From Candidatus Falkowbacteria bacterium RIFOXYC2_FULL_48_21 (lineage in GTDB: Bacteria; Patescibacteriota; Patescibacteriia; UBA11705; JABHMO01): a DNA stretch of 15,010 nt. The translations under genes and the position numbers were made by a program. The number at the start of each line of letters is the position of its first letter. Position 1 is the stretch's first letter. This document shows, one piece after another, positions 1 to 5,875 of this stretch. Location of the stretch: positions 1-15,010 of the forward strand of contig MFGM01000023.1 in NCBI GenBank assembly GCA_001778275.1, in the 5' to 3' direction. The notes below the pieces were generated by a model, which ran no database searches, was not told where the DNA came from, and was given only the letters and a program-made list of their open reading frames with translations.

Positions 1-83
1 AACTCAAGCACTGATTATATATATTTCGATTTTTCTTTTAATTTTTAAATTTTCTCCTGCCCTTTGCCCTTGGATCTTTGCTT

Positions 84-138
84 GCCCAGAATCGAACGAC
101 CAACGGGAGGTCTGGTTCTGGGCCCTTCGCGATGCCCA
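84..138 (+). repeat. Leader hairpin with two alternative stems upstream of the kinase gene
   Basis: Bases 84-91 (GCCCAGAA) are perfectly complementary to 116-123 (TTCTGGGC), giving an 8-bp stem. Inside its loop GACC (98-101) can pair with GGTC (109-112) around a 7-nt loop. Bases 119-123 (TGGGC) can instead pair with 134-138 (GCCCA), so the two outer stems exclude each other. No U-run follows, so this is not an intrinsic terminator. The flanking 1-80 is T/C-rich and holds the tract GCCCTTTGCCCTT, also found upstream of gatB. The role is unknown: either a leader structure or a repeat remnant. Confidence 0.45.
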
Positions 139-157
139 ATAAAAATAAAATTTTCAT

Positions 158-781
158 ATGAATAAAATCATCGCGCTCGTCGGCATGACGGGTTCCGGAA
201 AAAGTTTAGTCGCTGATTATTTGATATCAAAAGGCTGGGGCTTTGCTCGCTTCGGACAAATCGTGCTTGATATTGTGAAGGAGCGCGGCCTCGCGCCAAC
301 GGAAGAAAACGAACGCCCGATTCGCGAAGAAGTCCGGCAAAAACACGGCATGGCCGCCATGGCGATTTTGAACATTCCGAAGTTCGACAAAATTTTAGCC
401 GAAAACAATTTGGTGGCCGACGGCCTCTATTCTTGGAGCGAATACAAGGAATTGAAAAAATATTACGGCGACCGCTTGAGCGTCATCGCCGTTTACGCGC
501 CACCGGCCGTTCGTTACGCGCGCCTCGAAAAACGCACCCTCGCATCAAACGACAAAGATCTCCGCAACCGCCCCGCCACCATTGAACAAGCGCAAGCGCG
601 CGATTTCGCCGAGATTGAAAAAATCGAAAAAGGCGGGCCGATTGCGATGGCTGATTTTACTGTTTTGAATACCAAAACTAAGAAATTTATTTACAAACAG
701 CTCGATACCATTCTCGGTAAAATTGAGAAGAAATTTGAGAGAATTGTTGGAGGAGAATTTGGAAAGAATTGCGGAATTTGA
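158..781 (+). CDS. P-loop nucleotide kinase, dephospho-CoA kinase/UPF0200-like
   Basis: This 207-residue soluble protein starts with a Walker A loop, GMTGSGKS at residues 9-16, directly after the first beta strand. That is typical of small nucleoside/nucleotide kinases. The body has the layout of the dephospho-CoA kinase/UPF0200 group: a helix carrying an early conserved Arg-Glu-Glu region, a VADGLYSW strand near residue 87, and an Arg-rich lid around R121-R138. Substrate specificity cannot be read from the sequence; it could phosphorylate dephospho-CoA, a nucleotide, or something else. It is the first gene of a + strand run leading to tmk and tdk. The ATG at 158 has no Shine-Dalgarno. The last roughly 19 residues (from about IEKKFE on) are encoded by the left arm of an inverted repeat starting at 722, so the native C-terminus was probably near residue 188. 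Confidence 0.75.
   Translation: MNKIIALVGMTGSGKSLVADYLISKGWGFARFGQIVLDIVKERGLAPTEENERPIREEVRQKHGMAAMAILNIPKFDKILAENNLVADGLYSWSEYKELKKYYGDRLSVIAVYAPPAVRYARLEKRTLASNDKDLRNRPATIEQAQARDFAEIEKIEKGGPIAMADFTVLNTKTKKFIYKQLDTILGKIEKKFERIVGGEFGKNCGI
722..770 (+). repeat. Left arm of the inverted repeat around the four-helix-bundle gene
   Basis: The arm is A/G-rich and built from GAATT/GAAATTT-type words. It contains the 17-nt block 722-738 and the 16-nt block 755-770, both perfectly matched by the right arm. It overlaps the 3' end of the upstream kinase gene and supplies its last codons and stop region. Confidence 0.8.
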
Positions 782-1239
782 AAGAATTTTTTGAGGAGAA
801 TTTAGAAGGAATGATTGACCAAAATACTCAAAATATGCAAGAAAATATAGAGAAAAAGTGTACTTATACAAAATTCGAGGATCTTTACGTTTACAAAATA
901 TCAAGAGAATTAAGCGCCTTGGCATGGCAAATGCACGAACCACTTGACTGGAAAGACAAGAAACTCATGGGCGACCAGTTTATTGAGGCAGTTGATTCAA
1001 ACGCGGCAAACATTGTCGAAGGATACGGCCGATTCCATTACTTGGATCGAATAAAATTTTATTATAATGCTCGTGCCTCTCTCATGGAATCAAAGCACTG
1101 GGCAATGCTGTTATTCGAACGCGGGAAAATATCCAAAGAACAATTCGACGATTTCATTGCCAAAAACGAACAAGTTCATTTTCATCTCAACAATTTCATC
1201 AATACTACTTACCAGAAAAAGAACCAGTCTGCCAAATAG
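769..1239 (+). CDS. Four-helix-bundle protein (23S rRNA intervening-sequence / S23 family)
   Basis: The conserved core runs from about residue 35 (KFEDLYVYKISREL) to residue 150 and is almost all alpha-helical, with the family features E/D-L-x-V-Y-K at its start and a central N-I-V-E-G-Y-G-R segment near residue 81. Relatives are small (about 115-130 residues) helical bundles found in 23S rRNA intervening sequences and as free-standing genes; a distant relative is the Avd accessory protein of diversity-generating retroelements. Biochemical function is not established; nucleic-acid binding is likely. The open frame begins at TTG 769, overlapping the kinase by 13 bases, but ATG 811 (142 residues) or ATG 835 (134 residues) fits the family length better. 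Purine-rich DNA before 811 makes the RBS call ambiguous. The gene is framed by inverted repeats, unlike its neighbours. Confidence 0.8.
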   Translation: MRNLKEFFEENLEGMIDQNTQNMQENIEKKCTYTKFEDLYVYKISRELSALAWQMHEPLDWKDKKLMGDQFIEAVDSNAANIVEGYGRFHYLDRIKFYYNARASLMESKHWAMLLFERGKISKEQFDDFIAKNEQVHFHLNNFINTTYQKKNQSAK

Positions 1240-1264
1240 TCATATTTCTCTCCAATTCTAATCT

Positions 1265-1321
1265 AATTCTTTCCAAATTCTTTAATAATTCTTTTCTATT
1301 TCTTTCAAATTTCTTCTCAAT
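1265..1321 (-). repeat. Right arm of the inverted repeat around the four-helix-bundle gene
   Basis: This T/C-rich tract is the reverse complement of the left arm, with exact blocks at 1265-1280 and 1305-1321 and about 8 extra bases between them. The weaker similarity continues inward to about 1241. It ends 9 bases before the tmk start codon and therefore occupies the place where a tmk ribosome binding site would be. Confidence 0.8.
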
Positions 1322-1330
1322 ATTATCACT

Positions 1331-1969
1331 ATGCAAAACTACCACGGAAAATTTATAGTCTTCGAAGGCGGCGAAGGCACCGGCAAATCCACGCAGATTG
1401 AACTGCTGGAAAAAAAGCTGCTTGAAAACGGCTTCAACGTATTCAAGACCCGCGAACCGGGCGGCACGAACTGTCCGATCTCCGAACAAATCAGAAAAGT
1501 TTTGAAAGATCCGGCCAACCGCGACATGTGTCCGGAAACGGAACTGTTTTTATTTCTCGCATCTCGCGCCCAACACGTCAAACGCGAGATTGTCCCCCAT
1601 CTGGAACGTGGCGATGTGGTGATTTCCGATCGCTTTTTCGGCTCAACTTTGGCCTACCAACACTTTGGCCGCGGCCTTTTTAATCTTGATGAAGTGAAGA
1701 AAATCAACGACTTCGCCACTGGCGGCCTCGAGCCTGATTTAACTGTGCTTCTCGACATCGCGCCGGAACAAGGACTCGCCCGCATCAAAGACAAAATCAA
1801 AAACGACCGCCTTGATTCCGAGGCGCTTGAATTTCACACCAAAGTCCGCACCGGCTATCTGACGCTGGCAAAAATCAGACCAAACTGGGCCATCGTGCCG
1901 GCGGACAATTCCATTGAACTTGTTGCCCAAAATATTTGGCAAAAAGTGAGCGAAGTCTTGGATCTTTAA
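1331..1969 (+). CDS. tmk: Thymidylate kinase
   Basis: Phosphorylates dTMP to dTDP with ATP in the cytoplasm, the step shared by de novo and salvage dTTP synthesis. The 212-residue protein has the normal family length. Walker A is GGEGTGKS at residues 13-20, followed by the substrate-binding REPGGT at 41-46, the ASRAQH helix at 77-82, the signature DRFFGSTLAYQ at 100-110 (DRY/DRF motif), and a basic lid around 151-162 ending in NDRLD. ATG 1331 follows the right arm of the inverted repeat and has no Shine-Dalgarno. The tdk start lies only 14 bases after the stop, so the two are almost certainly co-transcribed and together carry thymidine to dTDP. Confidence 0.95.
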   Translation: MQNYHGKFIVFEGGEGTGKSTQIELLEKKLLENGFNVFKTREPGGTNCPISEQIRKVLKDPANRDMCPETELFLFLASRAQHVKREIVPHLERGDVVISDRFFGSTLAYQHFGRGLFNLDEVKKINDFATGGLEPDLTVLLDIAPEQGLARIKDKIKNDRLDSEALEFHTKVRTGYLTLAKIRPNWAIVPADNSIELVAQNIWQKVSEVLDL

Positions 1970-1972
1970 CAT

Positions 1973-1977
1973 GGAGG
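1973..1977 (+). promoter_or_regulatory. Strong Shine-Dalgarno of tdk
   Basis: GGAGG lies 6 bases before ATG 1984 and decides the tdk start against the in-frame upstream TTG at 1936, which lies inside tmk. It is one of only two canonical sites in the window. Confidence 0.85.
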
Positions 1978-1983
1978 CACTTC

Positions 1984-2628
1984 ATGGGAAGACGTTTGAG
2001 CGACCTGGACGGATCAATTGAAGTCATCGTTGGGTGCGTTTTTTCCGGCAAAAGCGACGAAGGAAGCAAACGCATTGACAGAGAAATGTATTCAAAGCGT
2101 CGCAACGTCCTGATTTTTACCCCCGACCGAGGACGGCGCGATGTTGTCATCTGCCACAACGGCGAAAAGGTCAACACAAAAGATCAACTGGTCAGCCGCA
2201 GCGGCAAAAAACACCCGGCTATTGAAATTCCGTGGAATCGTCCTGAAACCGCCTTTATTTACATTACCCCGAAAATCACCACCACGGCCTTCGAAGAGGC
2301 GCAATTTTTTTCCTCAGCCCTGATCGACGTTTGCCACGAGCTTGCCTACAAACATCGCAAACGCGTCATTGTCATGGGACTGGACAAGGATTTTCGCAAT
2401 CGTGGATTCGGCCCGGTTCCCGGAATCATGGTGGACGCGGAACGCGTAAGCAAAGAACTAGCCACGTGCATCAAATGTGGCAATCCAAACGCCAACAACA
2501 GCTGGCTGCCACCCCGATTTTGGAATGATTTGCGCGATGGCAATCAGCTACCCGGCGATGCATTTGAACCGACATGTCGCATCTGCTATCACAAACTCGT
2601 GGAGAAGTACGGCCTGCCACCGGAATAA
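1984..2628 (+). CDS. tdk: Thymidine kinase (type II, TK1-like)
   Basis: Phosphorylates thymidine to dTMP (salvage). With the start at ATG 1984 the protein has 214 residues, close to the usual 190-210. P-loop GCVFSGKS is at residues 17-24, matching the G-x-M/V-F-S-G-K-S form of TK1-like enzymes. The Walker B/catalytic stretch is FEEAQFF at 103-109: the usual DEAQ is EEAQ here, and the catalytic Glu is kept. GLDKDFRNRGFGP (132-144) is the lasso/substrate region. Structural zinc ligands are C162, C165, C198 and C201 in two CxxC pairs. A GGAGG site 6 bases upstream fixes the start. It is the last gene of the operon, ahead of an intrinsic terminator at 2669. Confidence 0.95.
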   Translation: MGRRLSDLDGSIEVIVGCVFSGKSDEGSKRIDREMYSKRRNVLIFTPDRGRRDVVICHNGEKVNTKDQLVSRSGKKHPAIEIPWNRPETAFIYITPKITTTAFEEAQFFSSALIDVCHELAYKHRKRVIVMGLDKDFRNRGFGPVPGIMVDAERVSKELATCIKCGNPNANNSWLPPRFWNDLRDGNQLPGDAFEPTCRICYHKLVEKYGLPPE

Positions 2629-2668
2629 AAGACAACCGAAATCATTTCCCTACGGAACCCAAACCACA

Positions 2669-2698
2669 GACAGCGCTCACCCGCTGTCTTTTATTTTG
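2669..2698 (+). terminator. Intrinsic terminator after tdk
   Basis: GACAGCG (2669-2675) pairs perfectly with CGCTGTC (2682-2688) around a 6-nt loop, followed by TTTTATTTTG. It ends the kinase-tmk-tdk transcript. Confidence 0.85.
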
Positions 2699-2722
2699 AC
2701 GACAAATATGCTAAACTAAAAT
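2696..2722 (+). promoter_or_regulatory. Possible gatB promoter
   Basis: TTGACG (2696-2701) and TAAAAT (2717-2722) each match five of six consensus bases, but the spacer is only 15 nt. The -35 overlaps the U-tract of the tdk terminator. This is weak support on its own, though a promoter is needed between that terminator and gatB. Confidence 0.35.
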
Positions 2723-2775
2723 AGTAATATGTATTTTTTATTTTGATTTTTTTAACTTTACCCTTGTTTTTACTC

Positions 2776-2800
2776 GCCTCGCTTCGGAGTCGAAGCGGGC
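2776..2800 (+). repeat. Palindromic hairpin in the gatB leader
   Basis: CGCTTCG (2780-2786) pairs with CGAAGCG (2791-2797) around GAGT, extended by GCC/GGC. The outer arms GCTTCG...GTCGAAGCG match the ends of the palindrome inserted in miaA (6751-6788), so this may be a shortened copy. The tract GCCCTTTGCCCTT following it at 2799-2811 also occurs at 59-71. Confidence 0.6.
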
Positions 2801-2836
2801 CCTTTGCCCTTAATCTAATGCGTTTAAATCTTCCTT

Positions 2837-4366
2837 ATGCGTCTCGAAACAATAATCGGCCTCGAATTCCACGTCCAGCTCAAAACCAAATCCAAAATGT
2901 TTTGCGCCTGTTTGAACGATTCAAACGCGGATGAACCAAACAAAAATGTCTGTCCCATCTGCCTCGGCCATCCCGGCACCTTGCCGGTCGTGAACGCCGA
3001 AGCGGTAAACATGGCCATGCGCGCGGCGCTGGCTGTGAATTGCAAAATAAACGCGTTCACCAAATTTGACCGCAAAAATTATTTTTATCCCGACCTGCCA
3101 AAGGGCTATCAGATTTCCCAGTTTGACAAACCGCTGGCCGAGCATGGCTGGCTAGCGATTAACTTCGGAGCCAGAGACGGACTGGCCGCTCGTCTCGACG
3201 ACGACAAACAAATGAAACGCATCGGCATTGTTCGCCTGCACATGGAAGAGGATTCAGCCAAATCCATTCACACGCCCGAAGCGTCCTTGATTGATTTCAA
3301 CCGCGGCGGTACGCCGCTCATTGAAATTGTCACCGGCCCAAACATGGCCTCGCCGCAAGAAGCGAAGACTTTTGGCCAAGAACTCCAGCTCATCATGCGC
3401 TACCTCGACATTTCCGATGCCAACATGGAAAAGGGCGAACTGCGTTGCGACGCCAACATTTCATTGCGACCGGAAGGCGACCAGAATCTTTATCCAAAAA
3501 CGGAAATTAAAAACATCAACTCTTTCCGCGCTCTTGAACGCGCACTCGCTTTTGAAATCGAACGGCAAACCGTTCTTTGGCAAGAAGGCAAACCGCCGAC
3601 AACACAGGAAACGCGCGGATGGAACGACGGCAAACAAGAAACATTTTCGCAACGATCCAAGGAGGAAGCGCACGACTATCGATATTTTCCCGAGCCGGAT
3701 CTGCCACCGCTCACCTTCACCGAAAAGCAAATTGAACAAACCCGCGCTCTGCTTCACGAACTGCCCCAAGCCAAGCGACAACGGTTTATGGCTATGTACG
3801 GCTTTAGCGGAGATGAAACGAAAATCCTGACTGAAACACGAGAGCTAGCCGGCTATGCCGAGCAAGTTATTTCCGAATTGAAAAATTGGCTGGCCACGGT
3901 GGACACGTCCGGTACGGAAGAAGAAATTTGGGAACGCAACAAGAAAAAGGTTATCAAGTTAACGGCCGGCTGGCTGGTAAACAAGTTTTTGCCGTTGCTG
4001 GCGGAAAAGAACATTCCTCTCATGGCGAACAAAGTCACGCCGGAAAACTTTGCCGAATTCATCACCCTCGTTTACCAAAACAAAATCAACAGCGCGGCCG
4101 CGCAAATTATTCTCAATGAAATGATCGTGTCCGGCGCCGACCCGTCGCACGTCATGGATGACAAAGATTTGGGGCAAATGGGCGCGGATGATGATCTTGG
4201 CGCGGTGATTAAAAAAGTAATTGCGGAAAATCCGAATCAAGCGGTCGAATATCGCGCGGGCAAGGAGCCGCTGATCAAATATTTCATTGGAGCGGTGATG
4301 AAGGAAACCAAAGGAAAAGCCGATCCAAAAGTGGCGGAAGATTTGTTGCGCGAACACTTAAAATAA
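2837..4366 (+). CDS. gatB: Asp-tRNA(Asn)/Glu-tRNA(Gln) amidotransferase subunit B
   Basis: GatB is the kinase subunit of GatCAB, which activates mischarged Glu-tRNA(Gln) or Asp-tRNA(Asn) and amidates it with ammonia from GatA. The 509 residues are slightly longer than the usual 475-490. The N-terminus GLEFHVQL (8-15), zinc-site cysteines C23, C25, C39 and C42, the stretch FDRKNYFYPDLPKGYQISQ, and the central QETRGWN...HDYRYFPEPDLPP block are all diagnostic. The C-terminal third carries the helical cradle and YqeY-like tRNA-binding domain. The ATG at 2837 is preceded by a T/C-rich leader without Shine-Dalgarno. gatA and gatC are not in the window. Presence of GatB predicts that this organism makes Gln-tRNA and/or Asn-tRNA indirectly. 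Confidence 0.97.
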   Translation: MRLETIIGLEFHVQLKTKSKMFCACLNDSNADEPNKNVCPICLGHPGTLPVVNAEAVNMAMRAALAVNCKINAFTKFDRKNYFYPDLPKGYQISQFDKPLAEHGWLAINFGARDGLAARLDDDKQMKRIGIVRLHMEEDSAKSIHTPEASLIDFNRGGTPLIEIVTGPNMASPQEAKTFGQELQLIMRYLDISDANMEKGELRCDANISLRPEGDQNLYPKTEIKNINSFRALERALAFEIERQTVLWQEGKPPTTQETRGWNDGKQETFSQRSKEEAHDYRYFPEPDLPPLTFTEKQIEQTRALLHELPQAKRQRFMAMYGFSGDETKILTETRELAGYAEQVISELKNWLATVDTSGTEEEIWERNKKKVIKLTAGWLVNKFLPLLAEKNIPLMANKVTPENFAEFITLVYQNKINSAAAQIILNEMIVSGADPSHVMDDKDLGQMGADDDLGAVIKKVIAENPNQAVEYRAGKEPLIKYFIGAVMKETKGKADPKVAEDLLREHLK

Positions 4367-4390
4367 TTTTCACTTCGTAAAAGATTAGTC

Positions 4391-4608
4391 ACACCCACCC
4401 CCTTCCCCCTCCCGCTCGTTCGTACCTCACTCACGGGAGGGGGTTTCTCCTACCGGAGGGTGGGGTTCGTGGCCAGCTTCGCGTGGCCACTCACCCCGTT
4501 AGAAATATCAAACTACCAACCCTCACTAACTTCAAAGGCTTGTCGCCCGCCCGCCTTGACTGGCTTGGCAAGCTTGCCAGGCGGGTTCGTCCACCGCCTT
4601 CGGCGGTG
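4391..4608 (+). repeat. Chain of GC-rich hairpins in the gatB-lipoprotein gap
   Basis: The gap after gatB (4367-4701) contains no gene. It holds four palindromes: CCCCCTCCCG (4405-4414) with CGGGAGGGGG (4434-4443); GTGGCCA (4469-4475) with TGGCCAC (4484-4490), extended by GGGG/CCCC after a 3x3 internal loop; CCCGCCT (4550-4556) with AGGCGGG (4579-4585), enclosing GGCAAGCTTGCC (4567-4578); and CACCGCC (4592-4598) with GGCGGTG (4602-4608). The first may act as the gatB terminator, although only TTT follows. Their density and GC content contrast with the A/T-rich gaps elsewhere in the window. Confidence 0.65.
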
Positions 4609-4642
4609 TCCTCACCCATTGGAATAATGAACAATTGTTTTT

Positions 4643-4679
4643 AATTGAAAAGCGCCTCCCCGTGTGGGTTGGCGCTTTC
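4643..4679 (-). terminator. Terminator of the cysteine-repeat lipoprotein gene
   Basis: On the minus strand AAAGCGCC (4678-4671) pairs with GGCGCTTT (4656-4649) around a 14-nt loop that can itself pair weakly (CCC/GGG), followed by a short T-run and AT-rich DNA. It lies 23 bases after the lipoprotein stop codon. Confidence 0.65.
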
Positions 4680-4701
4680 GTTTGGATCGAAGCATAAGCG
4701 G

Positions 4702-5382
4702 CTACAACTTGTAGCACTTGTGCTCCACGGTGCACACGTACCCTTCGGGGCACGACGCACTGGAGTAACACTCGTCCGGCACTTCTTCCTGATAGCAGTT
4801 ACCGTCTGTGCCGCAGTAGAAACCGGACGCGCAGCCGTTCGCGGCGCAACCGTCGACCGCATCGTAGCAGTTGCCGTCCGGACTGCAGTAGAAGCCGTCG
4901 AGGCAGTCGTAATCTGACTGGCAACCGACCGCCACGTTCGCGTAGCAAACGCCGTCATTGCCGCAGCCGTAGCCTGCATCACAATCCCAGTCGGAGGAAC
5001 AGCCGGCCTCGTAACAGAAGCCGTCCGTCCAGCAGAATGTCCCGCTCGGACAATCATAGTCCGACTGGCAGCCATCCGCGTAGCAGTACCCATCGCTTTC
5101 GCAGTACGTACCGGACGGACAGTCGTAGTTGGAGTAGCACAGATCTTCGTAGCACACCCCGTCCCACGCGCAGTAGTACCCCGCCGCGCACTCGTAGTCC
5201 GACTGACAGCCGTAGTAGCCGGACGAGTAGTACCCAGACGACACTTGGTAGCAGTAGTTGTCCGCTCCGCAGACTTCGTCTGCGTAGCAATCATAGTCGT
5301 CATAGCAGTAACGCTCGTCAATCTCGCAACCTACCAGCGCCACGCACAACACTGCAACCATCGTCGCAATCGTGTTCTTCAT
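4702..5382 (-). CDS. Secreted cysteine-repeat lipoprotein (eight four-Cys repeats)
   Basis: A 226-residue protein with a lipoprotein signal peptide: K2, a hydrophobic stretch 5-17, and lipobox LVGC with C19 as the lipidated cysteine. The rest is eight tandem units of about 21 residues, consensus C-x-S-D-Y-D-C-x-x-G-x-x-C-x-x-D-G-x-C-Y, each with four cysteines (32 in all, allowing 16 disulfides). It is rich in Asp, Tyr and Gly and poor in Lys/Arg, hence very acidic. The pattern resembles the Dickkopf_N/EGF-like cysteine repeats common in secreted proteins of Myxococcales and some uncultured bacteria; a binding or surface-adhesion role is inferred, not shown. The start at 5382 is fixed by a strong RBS (5387-5392); an in-frame ATG at 5415 would spoil the signal peptide. 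It has its own promoter and terminator, and its neighbours are unrelated. Confidence 0.85.
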   Translation of the reverse strand: MKNTIATMVAVLCVALVGCEIDERYCYDDYDCYADEVCGADNYCYQVSSGYYSSGYYGCQSDYECAAGYYCAWDGVCYEDLCYSNYDCPSGTYCESDGYCYADGCQSDYDCPSGTFCWTDGFCYEAGCSSDWDCDAGYGCGNDGVCYANVAVGCQSDYDCLDGFYCSPDGNCYDAVDGCAANGCASGFYCGTDGNCYQEEVPDECYSSASCPEGYVCTVEHKCYKL

Positions 5383-5386
5383 GATA

Positions 5387-5392
5387 TCCTCC
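5387..5392 (-). promoter_or_regulatory. Strong Shine-Dalgarno of the lipoprotein gene
   Basis: On the minus strand GGAGGA stands 4 bases before ATG 5382. It selects this start over the ATG 33 bases upstream and is, with the tdk site, the only canonical RBS in the window. Confidence 0.85.
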
Positions 5393-5437
5393 AATTCAGT
5401 TAAATTGTAATTCAAAATGAACTGTTCAAACTACTTC

Positions 5438-5466
5438 AATATATCATATTCAAATAAAAAAGTCAA
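5438..5466 (-). promoter_or_regulatory. Sigma70-type promoter of the lipoprotein gene
   Basis: Minus-strand -35 TTGACT (5466-5461), a 17-nt T/A-rich spacer, and -10 TATATT (5443-5438). Transcription would begin near 5431, leaving a leader of about 50 nt before the RBS. Confidence 0.7.
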
Positions 5467-5528
5467 TAGGGCAAATAAAAATAATAGCTAAAATTAAACA
5501 TTACATTCAAAATTAAGGATTCTAACTA

Positions 5529-5556
5529 TTGACAAAATTTACCTACTGGCTACAAT
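5529..5556 (+). promoter_or_regulatory. Sigma70-type promoter driving the candidate ncRNA
   Basis: A perfect -35 TTGACA (5529-5534), a 16-nt spacer, and -10 TACAAT (5551-5556). It points away from the lipoprotein gene, with about 60 A/T-rich bases between the two promoters. The expected start is near 5562. No credible protein gene lies downstream before the terminator at 5844. Confidence 0.7.
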
Positions 5557-5875
5557 GTCGTCACAAGTTGATCTAAATGTGCTATATTGCTTTTTTGGGA
5601 TCACGGTAACTCCTTGTTTCTGATGACGCAATGCGACACAGATATGCGCAAGCATGGACAAGACGCAGCCTGACGCGACTTTCCAACAAGGTTCCCGGAA
5701 CAAGGCTCGAATGAGTCGAGTTCTAAAGGTTACTACCATCTGTTCATTCACGTCGCCGAAACAAAAGCGCTTTCTCGAGCCGCTGCTCACGCTTTTACCG
5801 GCGACGCAAGAAACACCTCCCTCCGGCCCTCCTTCCTCTGCACTCCCTGCGGTTCTCCAGCCGCAGGGACTTTTT
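5557..5875 (+). ncRNA. Candidate structured non-coding RNA, about 315 nt, class not recognised
   Basis: The segment runs from a sigma70-like promoter (5529-5556) to a strong intrinsic terminator (5844-5875) and has no convincing ORF. It is rich in local helices. The best is a stacked hairpin: CGTCGCCG (5751-5758) with CGGCGACG (5799-5806), then AAAAGCG (5763-5769) with CGCTTTT (5790-5796), then GAGC (5777-5780) with GCTC (5785-5788). Others are ATGC-GCAA-GCAT with a GNRA tetraloop (5644-5655), CTCGA/TCGAG (5706-5720), and a long-range ACAGAT (5638-5643) with ATCTGT (5738-5743). GTAAC (5606-5610) with GTTAC (5729-5733) would form a pseudoknot with the latter. I tested by eye for tmRNA, RNase P RNA, SRP RNA and 6S RNA hallmarks and found none. 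The 5' end is uncertain by several bases. Confidence 0.55.
5844..5875 (+). terminator. Intrinsic terminator of the candidate ncRNA
   Basis: TCCCTGCGG (5844-5852) pairs perfectly with CCGCAGGGA (5861-5869) around an 8-nt loop, then C and TTTTTATTAT. The T-run lies on the + strand only, giving the orientation of the transcript. Confidence 0.9.

Larger units (their letters stand above)
722..1321 (+). mobile_element. Inverted-repeat-framed four-helix-bundle unit (IVS-like, candidate mobile element)
   Basis: Two long purine/pyrimidine-biased arms in inverted orientation enclose one small gene. Bases 722-738 are an exact 17-nt reverse complement of 1305-1321, and 755-770 an exact 16-nt reverse complement of 1265-1280; the spacers between these blocks are 16 and 24 nt. 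The enclosed protein is of the family encoded in 23S rRNA intervening sequences, elements whose ends also pair into a stem. Here the unit lies between two protein genes rather than in an rRNA gene. No clear target-site duplication and no transposase are visible, so mobility is inferred from architecture only. Confidence 0.55.

Noticed and set aside
81..125. A tRNA gene or tRNA fragment on the minus strand (TTCGATT resembles a T-loop)
   Set aside because: The flanking bases cannot form the 5-bp T-stem, and no D-arm or anticodon arm of the right length fits.
4641..5321. A 226-codon minus-strand Thr/Arg-rich ORF in another frame of the lipoprotein gene
   Set aside because: It is a shadow frame created by the repetitive codons of the Cys-repeat protein; it has no signal sequence and the wrong frame for the RBS.
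4702..5382. Tandem repeats read as a CRISPR array
   Set aside because: The roughly 63-base periodicity is coding (eight Cys repeats in one frame) with no unique spacers or conserved direct repeat, and there are no cas genes.
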